DNA of 9,307 nt, from the NCBI GenBank assembly GCA_913063005.1, contig CAJXZI010000060.1:1-9307 (forward strand), in the 5' to 3' direction. The translations under genes and the position numbers were made by a program. The DNA is from an uncultured Halieaceae bacterium. Lineage in GTDB: Bacteria > Pseudomonadota > Gammaproteobacteria > Pseudomonadales > Halieaceae. This document shows, one piece after another, positions 1-7,744 of this stretch (the stretch's first letter is position 1; each line of letters begins with the position of its first letter). The notes under the pieces are model-generated. The model was not told the DNA's origin. It made no database searches and worked only from the letters and a program-made list of their open reading frames with translations.

Positions 1-112
1 CCCGCTAATCTCACGCCAGTCCCATCTTGACGGCTTTGCTCTATCCGGTTTGTCACCGATTGATATGCTGGAGTGTCAAAAAAAACGACGTAATAGCCGT
101 ATACGAGCACGC

Positions 113-1384
113 ATGGCAAAGGTACAACTCGAAGGGAACCAGACCAACGGTTACCGACTCACCGTTGATGGCGCCCCCTTCTACGTAAAAGGTGCGGGGC
201 TCGAGTTCGGCCACTTGGAATCCCTAGCAAAGGCGGGTGGCAACACCTTCAGGACATGGCGTGTCGACAACGGTGAGCGCGACGTCATCGACATTCTCGA
301 CGAGGCCGAAACGCTTGGACTCAAAGTCTGCATGGGACTCGATATTGCTCGGGAGCGTCACGGCTTCGACTATTCGGATCAAGACGCGGTAAATACCCAG
401 AACGACCAGATGATGGAAGACGTGATCCGTCTAAAAGATCATCCGGCGCTCCTCATGTGGGGCCTCGGTAACGAGCTCAATCTGCGAGCCAAAAACCCGC
501 GCGTGTGGGACGCGATCGAAGACTTAGCCCAAAGAATCAAAGACGTAGACCCCAACCACCCCGTAACGACAATGTTAGCGGGGATTGATGCGCCGACTAT
601 TAGCGCAATAGCCGAACGCGCCCCTTCCCTAGATTTCCTCTCCTTTCAAATTTACGGAGAGATCGATCATCTACCAGACATTCTCAGAAAGGCAGGCTAC
701 GCTGGTCCCTATCAACTCACCGAGTGGGGACCCACAGGGCATTGGGAGAGCCCTGAAACAGACTGGGGCCGACCCTTTGAGCCTTCAAGTACTCAGAAAG
801 CACACGACATAGCGCGGCGCTATAAAGAAATCATCTTGGCTGACAAACATTGCTGCCTCGGCGCCTACATCTTTTTGTGGGGGCAGAAGCAGGAGCGCAC
901 ACCTACTTGGTACGGCATGTTCTTGGAAAGTGGTGAGCGGACTGAGGCTGTCGACGTGATGGAGAAAGCGTGGACCGGTCATGGTCCGCAGGCAGCAGCA
1001 CCGCAAATTAAGTCCCTTTCACTTAACCACAAAGAAGCGCCAACAAGTGTAAAGGCGAGTAGTAACGAAAGACTGAGTGCTGAGGTCGGAGTCCTCGGTG
1101 CCAACGACGTGCTTATCTCATGGACAGTACGCGAAGAGGTTCCTACCGAATTGCAGAGCGATGGCGGAGACTTTGAGCCAACACCACCGGTGATCGAGAG
1201 CCTGGTAGGGACTCACAGTAAAACCTTTGAGTTTCAGATCTCACAGCCTGGTGAATATCGCCTCTTTTGCCAGGTCGATACGCCACATCACAGCAGCGCT
1301 GTTACCAATATCCCTTTTCTCATTAAGTCTAAAACTAGAACACTCGCGAGGCTTTTCAACCTGTTCGGAAAGAAATCCGCATGA
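113..1384 (+). CDS. Clan GH-A (GH2/GH5-like) TIM-barrel glycoside hydrolase with C-terminal Ig-like domain
   Basis: Predicted retaining beta-glycosidase of about 423 residues. With Met at 113 as residue 1, an N-terminal strand segment leads into a barrel start (NTFRTWR, about 43-50) like that of GH2 TIM barrels. GNELN puts the acid/base at Glu121 and TEWGP puts the nucleophile at Glu204; both are typical of clan GH-A. Residues from about 292 look like an Ig/Fn3 beta-sandwich ending in GEYRLFCQVD, followed by a basic, hydrophobic tail (RTLARLFNLFGKKSA). No signal peptide is visible, so it is probably cytoplasmic. The start is uncertain. Met at 113 fits the domain boundary but lacks a good ribosome site; ATG at 65 and TTG at 50 are in frame, and the frame is open to the left edge. 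It overlaps the transporter gene by ATGA, so the two are probably one operon. Neighbours suggest a beta-glucan or oligoglucoside substrate; the exact GH family is not assigned. Confidence 0.82.
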   Translation: MAKVQLEGNQTNGYRLTVDGAPFYVKGAGLEFGHLESLAKAGGNTFRTWRVDNGERDVIDILDEAETLGLKVCMGLDIARERHGFDYSDQDAVNTQNDQMMEDVIRLKDHPALLMWGLGNELNLRAKNPRVWDAIEDLAQRIKDVDPNHPVTTMLAGIDAPTISAIAERAPSLDFLSFQIYGEIDHLPDILRKAGYAGPYQLTEWGPTGHWESPETDWGRPFEPSSTQKAHDIARRYKEIILADKHCCLGAYIFLWGQKQERTPTWYGMFLESGERTEAVDVMEKAWTGHGPQAAAPQIKSLSLNHKEAPTSVKASSNERLSAEVGVLGANDVLISWTVREEVPTELQSDGGDFEPTPPVIESLVGTHSKTFEFQISQPGEYRLFCQVDTPHHSSAVTNIPFLIKSKTRTLARLFNLFGKKSA

Positions 1385-2835
1385 ATACCGATACACTCTC
1401 GACCACACATGAATCCTCCGTTAGCCCAGCATTGATGGGCAGTACGCAGATTCCACTTACGCAGAAGATTGCGTTCGGCGTCGGCATGCTTGCCAACCAA
1501 ATGTTCCCCGCCGCACTGGGAATCTTCATGGTCATCTTGGTCCAAAGTCTGGGAATGAGCCCTATTTTGTGGGGTCTGATTTTCTTTCTCCCGAAACTGG
1601 TCGACGCATTGACCGATCCGCTCATGGGTTACATCTCGGACCGATTCGAATCGCGCTGGGGCAAACGACGTCCTTTTATTTTTATCGGCGCCATTGTTGC
1701 GGGCCTTTCCTACATTGCGATGTGGCAGCTCTCGGCCGAGGACAGCCAGCTCTATAATTTCTGGTACTTCCTCGGTTGGTCCATCATTTTCTTCATCGGC
1801 ATGACCATCTTCAGTGTCCCCTATGTCGCCATGGGCTACGAGATGAGCAGTGACTACCACGAGCGTACGCGACTTATGGCCGTTGCCCAGTGGATTGGCC
1901 AGTGGGCATGGGTCATTGCACCCTGGTTTTGGATTATTCTTTACGACCCGAACTGGTTCGAGTCTGCAACCGAGGGCGCCCGCACGCTATCGATTTACGT
2001 AGGCCTTGCATGCATGGCTATGGCGATGGTGCCTGCCATCTTCTGTCACTCGATTGAGACAACTACCGCCGAAGATAGCGCACCGTCAGGTAGCGTGGCT
2101 GACACCTTCCGGGAGCTCCTTCACGGCATCGTGATTACCCTGAAAAACAAACCTTTCCAGCGGATCTGCACTGCGACATTTTTCATTTTCAATGCTTATA
2201 ACTGCGTCGCCGGTTTTGCGTTTTTTATTATCGTCTACTACATGAACGGTGGTGACCCAGCGGCGGCCGGGAGTTGGCCCGCACTATTCGGCAGTGTTTC
2301 AGCGCTCTGCACCTGCTTCCTCGTTATCCCTATCGTAAACTGGATGTGCCAGCGTTACGGGAAGCACAAGACGTTTCTCATAACCCAGTCGATGTCGCTG
2401 GGGGGCTATGCCATGTTCTGGTGGAGCTTTACGCCTGAAAATCCCTACTTAATGTTCGTTCCCATTCCTCTCTTCGTGTTCGGTATTGGTGGCTTGTTCA
2501 CGATCATGATGTCGATGACCGCCGACATCTGCGACTTGGATGAGCTCGAGACCTTCGAGCGGCGAGAGGGATTGTTCGGTGCAATTTACTGGTGGATGGT
2601 GAAATTTGGCGCAGCGTTCGCAGGTTTGTTAAGCGGCCTCATTCTAGCATTAGTAGGATTCGACCAAACTGTCACAGTACAGACGGATGAAGCGCTGGCG
2701 GGTCTTAGAGCTGCCTTTATTATCGTCCCCGCCACTGGAACGCTCATCGGCATATGGGCCATGTGGAACTACGATCTCAACGAAGAGCAAGTGAGAGCTA
2801 TTCGTTCAGAATTAGATGCGAGGCAAAGCGCTTGA
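1381..2835 (+). CDS. GPH-family (MelB-like) sugar:cation symporter, MFS_2
   Basis: Inner-membrane transporter of 484 residues, the usual size for glycoside-pentoside-hexuronide:cation symporters, with about 12 hydrophobic segments. The signature VDALTDPLMG followed by SRWGKRRPFI (about 74-100) matches the helix II and loop 2-3 region of the family. Asp75 and Asp79 align by motif with MelB Asp55 and Asp59, which bind the coupling cation, so cation symport is likely. The N-terminal 28 residues are a polar extension. The start ATG overlaps the upstream stop (ATGA), and GGAAAG at 1367-1372 gives a plausible ribosome site with 8-base spacing. From context the cargo is probably a short beta-glucan oligosaccharide or disaccharide, but substrate cannot be read from sequence in this family. 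A terminator follows about 70 bp after the stop. Confidence 0.92.
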   Translation: MNTDTLSTTHESSVSPALMGSTQIPLTQKIAFGVGMLANQMFPAALGIFMVILVQSLGMSPILWGLIFFLPKLVDALTDPLMGYISDRFESRWGKRRPFIFIGAIVAGLSYIAMWQLSAEDSQLYNFWYFLGWSIIFFIGMTIFSVPYVAMGYEMSSDYHERTRLMAVAQWIGQWAWVIAPWFWIILYDPNWFESATEGARTLSIYVGLACMAMAMVPAIFCHSIETTTAEDSAPSGSVADTFRELLHGIVITLKNKPFQRICTATFFIFNAYNCVAGFAFFIIVYYMNGGDPAAAGSWPALFGSVSALCTCFLVIPIVNWMCQRYGKHKTFLITQSMSLGGYAMFWWSFTPENPYLMFVPIPLFVFGIGGLFTIMMSMTADICDLDELETFERREGLFGAIYWWMVKFGAAFAGLLSGLILALVGFDQTVTVQTDEALAGLRAAFIIVPATGTLIGIWAMWNYDLNEEQVRAIRSELDARQSA

Positions 2836-2902
2836 TTGGAACAAAGCTCTGACATTGCCGACGGTCAGCTCGACAATCAATCGACAAAGTAAGTATTAAA
2901 AG

Positions 2903-2927
2903 AAAGCCCGCGGCAGCGGGCTTTTTT
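2903..2927. terminator. Bidirectional intrinsic terminator between convergent genes
   Basis: A perfect 9-bp stem (AAAGCCCGC, loop GGCA, GCGGGCTTT) is followed on the plus strand by a run of six T (2922-2927). On the minus strand the same hairpin is followed by TTTCTTTTAATA. It lies 68 bp after the symporter stop and 36 bp after the end of the convergent phosphorylase gene, so one element probably ends both transcripts. Confidence 0.93.
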
Positions 2928-2962
2928 ATTGACTGGTCATTGGCTTCAGCAGACAGGAAGCG

Positions 2963-5900
2963 TCAGTCCATCACGCGCTCAACACGCACATCGACGCGAG
3001 CATACCGCCCGTTCTTTTTGAAAAGCGCTTCAGATTGCTCCGCTGTCAGTACATTCCCCGTGACGGACTCGGTGCCACCATTTTGGGTGTGCAGAGTGAT
3101 TGACGCTGACTCGCCCATCTTCATTACCACAGGCACCTGACAGTACGTGAAGCACAGCTCTCCTGTCTTCAGCGCTACCTCTTGCGAAGCGCCCGTTACA
3201 TCAAAGTAGCGCAGGGTCGCAGCCGAATCGAGGAACTCTGATTTACGGAGAACAGTCGGCTTGAAGCTAACGCAAGCGTCCGCCACTTCCACACCCAACT
3301 CGAGCAGGCGGGTAAGCACCTCCTCTTTAACCTGACCTGTCATACCAGGCTGTCTAGCACCTGCAAAATCCGGAGTATGCGAATAAGGATCGGTGGGGAA
3401 TGCGCCATAAACATCGGGGGTTTTGTTGAAGCCAATGCCCTCACGTACGTCGTAGTAGGCGGCCTTCAACCCTGCGACCACCATTTCCGATGCTCCCGCT
3501 GCCTCAGCACGCTTCACTGTTTCCATCACAGCGAGAAGTAGCTTTGAAACCATGTGCCAATAAATGGATCCAAGCCCCTCGTAAGCGTACATGCCACCCG
3601 AGCGACCAGTAAAATTGGCGCAGTCGAATAACTCGGAGAATAAGTTCTCGATGCCGTTGCCCTCGGCCGAGACGTCCTCCGCATAGCCCTGCTCCGCCAT
3701 TTTGGCGAGCTCCGCAGCGACTGACGCTGTGTTGTTGAATTTGCCTGCGAAGTAGACCTGGCCCGTCTGATCCCTCTCTACTAGGTCGGTATTGCCACTT
3801 TCGAGGAGCGTGGTCATCAGCTTTGAAGACGCCACAAACTCGGTGGGCACTAAGTTACGCTCCATAAAACGCGGTAAATGCCTATTGGGGTACAGCAAAT
3901 AAGAATGCTGGCGCTCTGTGTAGAGCGACGATGCTCGCAATGTTTTCAGTAGCGACAGAGACTCCTCCGCCTCAAGCAGCTCGGAACTCAGAACTGCCAC
4001 CTGCCCTTCCAACATCTCATACAGATACCTAATTTCGACACCGCTATCGCTCACAACAATCCGGTTGTACGCGTGGTAGAGACCATCTTCGCGCCGATTC
4101 GAGCGAATACTGATTGCACTTATATCGCGAGCACGCGATAGACAACCGACGATACTAGAGAGTGCAACAGATCGTTTTTCGGCAGAGAAACCTTTCTGGT
4201 AAATACGATTCCGATATCGCTCAGCCGCGGTGCCAAGCGCTTCCATCACATCCTTTCGAATAGCATCCGACACAGGGCCCGACGCGATTGAGCCTTGCTG
4301 TGTTTCCAGCACTGCAACCACCTCGGCCATGAAGTCAGCCACCTCGTTAGAAAGCGAGACAGACTCCTGCTCCAGCTCGGCAAAAATCGGAACAATTTTG
4401 TTTAGGAAACGGTGGAGATAGCACAAGGTTACAACTGAGACTCCGGTACCAACCAAAGCATTGTTCGCATCGTTCCACTCGGGTCGTTGGGTATTCATCC
4501 AGATCCCAGCATCGGGGACAAAATTGGCGATCTTTGACAGTAGCGTCACCAAGATCTTCTCCGCGAGGTTGACCTGGTAAACCCCTCCCGTTGGGTCTGG
4601 CATCAGTCGGCCATCTGCACCCATTGCCTCAACACGCGCATCGATCTCTCGATCGAGCGCCTCATCAAACTCGATGGTGTCGTAGGGATCACTCAGGATG
4701 CTGGCGTATGACTTAATGCGGTAGGGCACATTCGCATAGGCAAACGCTTCGCTGAACATCATCGACTTCAATGCAGCCGGGTTGTGCGCAACCGACTGCT
4801 CAATAAGCTTGAGGAGGTAAATAAGCTGATGATCACCCCAGTAACCAATATTTGCCCAAGGGTTTTCGGGTTCTGGTCGCTCCCAATCGATGCCTTGCCG
4901 GGTAATCCGATATGGGTTGTAACCATCAGCAGTGGTCGCGTTCACGAACTTTGAAATCATGTTCGCGCCAAAGCACGGGATCGATGAACTTAGCGCTTCC
5001 CAATTCTGAAAGATATCGCGCCAGTTGCCCTCGTAGTTCAGCAGCTTGGCGCCCTTCTCGTCTTTCACCTTAATCGCAAAGCGATTCCAAGGGCGTGAAG
5101 GGTCACCATGACGACGACTAAAGCTTAGAGGCAAATACTCCCGACATAACCGCTCTAGCTGCCTATCAGCGTTATTCGCCAAGGCCGCTTCGAGCTCGTG
5201 GTAGGTCAGGCTGTCCGGTAACGCCTCAAAAAAAGCGGTATTGGCATCAAACACCGAAACGTTCCAATCAGCACAGAACGATGCCAAATCGCGTTTCTCG
5301 ATCGCGTAGTTATCGATGAACAAGCCACCACGCATGATGTTAAACAGCACATTAGAGGCGTGATGATTGGCGCTCAAGGTATCACCCGTCATCTGAATAC
5401 CGTCAGCTGTACTGATCAAGCGCTCAAGATTACGAGAGCCCTTTTCAATATCAGCGTGAATCAATGCGCGAATGTCAGCATCGCTGTTAATAAGCGATAG
5501 GGTGTCTCTCACCGCAGCGGGTCCTTGATTCACATCAGCGACAATGCCCCAGCTGCGCTCTTCTCCGTGACTGAGATCAAATGTCTGATGGACAAAGTAA
5601 GCACCACGTCGCCCCAAGACTTCCTGTTCTTCGCTGATGGCCTGCCCCGACCGAAATTGACTTAGCTGATTCGAGCTAATCAGGTATTTCGCGCCCTCAG
5701 TGCCAAAGGACCAAACCGTTGTCGCCGAAAGCGCCTCGGATGGCTCGGCTTTGTCAGACAGGATCGAACTCATGGCATAAACAGCGAGGCCAGAGTTAGG
5801 CACCAACTCATTTTTCTTGTACGCATCGACCAGGCAACTCAACTCGTTCTGAGTGCCCGCTAACACACCATAAGGCAACAAGTTCTCAATGCCGTCGATG

Positions 5901-6430
5901 ATCTCGATTGTAGATTTGGCATTTTCAATAGCCGCAATGGTGGACTGCTTTACAAAGCCAAAGCGATCAGAGGTCGACCACGAATACGTAAACTTAAGAC
6001 CCAAATCATGATTCAGTTCTTCAAAAATGAGCTTGTCGCCCAACACGTTCTTATAAAGGTTTCTCGTAAGCTTGTAGACGCCCGTGTGGGAGCGCGAGAA
6101 GGGCTCCCAAAGCCTTCGTTTGCCCTCCTGCTCAGCAATGACAAGCGTTCGGCTACCTGTATTGGCCGAGTTGTCCTGAATCTTGTCCTCGGTGTAATAC
6201 GGGAACAGCGCGCTGTCACAATCCGTACGGCCTGCGGATAACCCGCCGCGTGTTGAGATGAACATCCAATGATTTGAGTCACTGACGACGCTGATAAAGA
6301 AATCTTCCATGCCATCCATGTTTGCGATCCGGTAAAAAGACTCGCCGTCGCGAATGACGTAATCCCCCTCAACAACAGAAGTGGGGGCATTAAGCGGATG
6401 GTCACCTAGGTACAGTGTTTTATCGGTCAT
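2963..6430 (-). CDS. Beta-1,3-glucan phosphorylase-like enzyme (GH149/GH94 type)
   Basis: Predicted inverting glucan phosphorylase of 1155 residues that would convert glucan(n) plus phosphate to glucose 1-phosphate plus glucan(n-1). The order fits the family: an N-terminal beta-sandwich (about 1-320, including SALFPYYTEDKI at 73-84), a helical linker, an alpha-barrel catalytic region (about 500-1060) and a C-terminal beta segment. GYWGDHQ (529-535) and RPEWNDANNALVG (649-661) are barrel motifs. The Asp of WND, Asp654, matches the DWND general acid of GH94. HTPDFAGARQPGMTGQ (1018-1033) sits where the GH94 phosphate loop is expected. Its length is close to characterised GH149 beta-1,3-glucan phosphorylases (about 1100) and longer than typical GH94 cellobiose phosphorylases (about 800). 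The two neighbouring GH17 genes also favour a beta-1,3 substrate. No signal peptide, so cytoplasmic. The start ATG has only a weak AAGAG site; the N-terminal residues look native. A GH94 or GH161 relative is the alternative. Confidence 0.8.
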   Translation of the reverse strand: MTDKTLYLGDHPLNAPTSVVEGDYVIRDGESFYRIANMDGMEDFFISVVSDSNHWMFISTRGGLSAGRTDCDSALFPYYTEDKIQDNSANTGSRTLVIAEQEGKRRLWEPFSRSHTGVYKLTRNLYKNVLGDKLIFEELNHDLGLKFTYSWSTSDRFGFVKQSTIAAIENAKSTIEIIDGIENLLPYGVLAGTQNELSCLVDAYKKNELVPNSGLAVYAMSSILSDKAEPSEALSATTVWSFGTEGAKYLISSNQLSQFRSGQAISEEQEVLGRRGAYFVHQTFDLSHGEERSWGIVADVNQGPAAVRDTLSLINSDADIRALIHADIEKGSRNLERLISTADGIQMTGDTLSANHHASNVLFNIMRGGLFIDNYAIEKRDLASFCADWNVSVFDANTAFFEALPDSLTYHELEAALANNADRQLERLCREYLPLSFSRRHGDPSRPWNRFAIKVKDEKGAKLLNYEGNWRDIFQNWEALSSSIPCFGANMISKFVNATTADGYNPYRITRQGIDWERPEPENPWANIGYWGDHQLIYLLKLIEQSVAHNPAALKSMMFSEAFAYANVPYRIKSYASILSDPYDTIEFDEALDREIDARVEAMGADGRLMPDPTGGVYQVNLAEKILVTLLSKIANFVPDAGIWMNTQRPEWNDANNALVGTGVSVVTLCYLHRFLNKIVPIFAELEQESVSLSNEVADFMAEVVAVLETQQGSIASGPVSDAIRKDVMEALGTAAERYRNRIYQKGFSAEKRSVALSSIVGCLSRARDISAISIRSNRREDGLYHAYNRIVVSDSGVEIRYLYEMLEGQVAVLSSELLEAEESLSLLKTLRASSLYTERQHSYLLYPNRHLPRFMERNLVPTEFVASSKLMTTLLESGNTDLVERDQTGQVYFAGKFNNTASVAAELAKMAEQGYAEDVSAEGNGIENLFSELFDCANFTGRSGGMYAYEGLGSIYWHMVSKLLLAVMETVKRAEAAGASEMVVAGLKAAYYDVREGIGFNKTPDVYGAFPTDPYSHTPDFAGARQPGMTGQVKEEVLTRLLELGVEVADACVSFKPTVLRKSEFLDSAATLRYFDVTGASQEVALKTGELCFTYCQVPVVMKMGESASITLHTQNGGTESVTGNVLTAEQSEALFKKNGRYARVDVRVERVMD

Positions 6431-6460
6431 ATCTCTTAATCATTGATGTCGGGATGGTCA

Positions 6461-6596
6461 AACCTTGAACTTATGAGCGGTAACGAGTCTGCTCTTTTAA
6501 TGCACTCTCACTGCTTAATTTTAACGTCAGCTCTGTGTGAGAGTTCTCTCTGCCAGAGTTAATGTTTCAAGGTTCAGTTTTTGCAGGATCAAGGTT
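6461..6596. repeat. Three copies of TCAAGGTT, candidate operator sites
   Basis: TCAAGGTT occurs at 6567-6574 and 6589-6596 on the plus strand, 22 bp apart (about two helical turns), and at 6461-6468 on the minus strand. The minus-strand copy lies about 31-38 bp upstream of the phosphorylase start and sits in a partial palindrome, TCAA-ACC-TTGA (6459-6469). A given 8-mer is expected only about 0.01 times in a region of this size counting both strands. The placement suggests a transcription factor controlling one or both divergent units. The regulator is not in the window. Confidence 0.4.
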
Positions 6597-6825
6597 CTTC
6601 CAACCATATTCCGCTGTGTAAGGAGTGCCTGTTTGTGACACTGACCCCATAGCGGCTTCACGTTGCGGCCTCACATTCCTGCGCTAAGCGTAATGCTAAA
6701 ACACCGTCTCACCGCGCGATACGGAGGTTTATCCAGCTTAACCAGCGAATACGCCGTCTTGTCGTATTGAAGATGTCTAAAACACGATCCTTGCATAGCA
6801 TCGCAGTTTAACTTTCATCATACGC

Positions 6826-6832
6826 GAGGAGA
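6826..6832 (+). promoter_or_regulatory. Ribosome binding site of the first GH17 gene
   Basis: GAGGAGA lies 3 bases (AGGAG core 4 bases) before the ATG at 6836. It is the strongest Shine-Dalgarno match before any gene in the window. It supports the long start rather than an internal Met at residue 36, where the GH17 fold proper begins. Confidence 0.75.
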
Positions 6833-6835
6833 CAC

Positions 6836-7744
6836 ATGGGTAAGCGGACAGGGAAACACCATTATTTAATTGGGCAAGGTAATCGAGATGCGAGCGAGCT
6901 CGATTTAGATGCCCGTCTTGAGCTTTTGCTCGAAGAAAAGATGCATGGCATTTCCTTCAGCGCCTACACCAAGGGTCAAAAACCAGGTGATGAACTCACA
7001 CGCGAGCAGATCGAGCATCGGATGGCAATTCTGGCGCCTCGTTTTAACTGGATTCGTTCTTTTTCTACCACTCAAGGCAATGAACACATTCCACAAGTCG
7101 CCAAAGCCATGGGCTTAAAGACCTTAGTTGGCGCCTGGCTGGGCGAGGACGCAGCAAAGAACCGGACCGAAATCGAAAACCTGATCGAGCTTGCGCAGGC
7201 GGGCGTCGTTGATGTCGCCGCGGTGGGTAACGAGGTCCTTTATCGTGGCGATCTGGAGGAATCCGAGCTCTTGGACTTTATGTCAGAGGTCAAAGAGCGA
7301 CTCCCCTCCAATGTTCCCATGGGGTATGTCGATGCCTATTATGAGTTCGAGGACCGGCCGCAAGTGACAGAAGCCTGCGACGTCCTTCTCACTAATTGTT
7401 ATCCGTTCTGGGAAGGCTGTGCTCTGCCCTACGCAACGCTCTACATGCAAGACATGTATCGTCGAGTACAAAAAGTTGCGAACGGAAAGCGCGTCATTAT
7501 CTCTGAGACTGGCTGGCCAAGTTCAGGTGGAAATTTTTACGGCGCTGAGTCATCGTTACAAGGTGCCTACCTTTATTTCTTAAAAGCAATGGAGTGGGCT
7601 GCTGAGGACAACGTGGAGATGTTCTATTTCGCGTCGTTTGACGAAGAATGGAAAGTATCTGGCGAAGCCGGTGAAGGTGACGTTGGTGCCCACTGGGGAT
7701 TGTGGGATGAAAACGAAAAGTTTAAGTACTCAAACCTGTTATGA
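6836..7744 (+). CDS. GH17 beta-1,3-glucanase or glucanosyltransferase, cytoplasmic
   Basis: Predicted retaining enzyme acting on beta-1,3-glucan, 302 residues. The barrel opens at HGISFSAYTKGQ (37-48). AVGNEVLYRG (129-138) gives the acid/base Glu133 and ISETGWPS (222-229) gives the nucleophile Glu224, the classical GH17 pair. The C-terminal part has ASFDEEWK (266-273) and AHWGLWD (285-291), which close the barrel in bacterial members. The first 36 residues are a polar, charged extension without signal-peptide character, so the protein should stay in the cytoplasm; most well-studied bacterial laminarinases are secreted. A strong ribosome site fixes the start. The gene overlaps the next GH17 gene by ATGA and diverges from the phosphorylase gene. 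Hydrolysis and transglycosylation cannot be told apart from sequence. Likely role: shortening or rearranging imported or internal beta-1,3-oligosaccharides before phosphorolysis. Confidence 0.92.
   Translation: MGKRTGKHHYLIGQGNRDASELDLDARLELLLEEKMHGISFSAYTKGQKPGDELTREQIEHRMAILAPRFNWIRSFSTTQGNEHIPQVAKAMGLKTLVGAWLGEDAAKNRTEIENLIELAQAGVVDVAAVGNEVLYRGDLEESELLDFMSEVKERLPSNVPMGYVDAYYEFEDRPQVTEACDVLLTNCYPFWEGCALPYATLYMQDMYRRVQKVANGKRVIISETGWPSSGGNFYGAESSLQGAYLYFLKAMEWAAEDNVEMFYFASFDEEWKVSGEAGEGDVGAHWGLWDENEKFKYSNLL

Larger units (their letters stand above)
6431..6835. promoter_or_regulatory. Divergent intergenic region between phosphorylase and GH17 operon
   Basis: These 405 bp must contain both divergent promoters. 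I see no convincing sigma-70 -35/-10 pair on either strand; the minus-strand TAAAAT at 6518-6523 is the best -10 candidate but has no matching -35. The region holds three TCAAGGTT motifs (annotated separately), a short inverted repeat GAGAG-TT-CTCTC at 6539-6550, and the GH17 ribosome site. No believable small gene is present. The length is generous for two promoters and suggests regulator binding. Confidence 0.6.

Noticed and set aside
1288..1860. Minus-strand reading frame of 190 residues opposite the symporter
   Set aside because: It is antisense to a well-conserved transporter gene and its His/Asp/Glu-rich protein has the look of a reversed membrane-protein frame.
4425..4432. A further CAAGGTT inside the phosphorylase gene
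   Set aside because: One copy of a 7-mer is expected by chance in a window of this length, and it lies in coding sequence.
6473..6562. Possible 29-residue plus-strand peptide in the divergent region
   Set aside because: No ribosome site precedes it and it overlaps the probable regulatory sequence; chance frames of this size are common.
6696..6785. CTAAAACAC repeated at 6696-6704 and 6777-6785
   Set aside because: A nine-base pair of repeats in 405 bp is not rare by chance and the flanks do not match.
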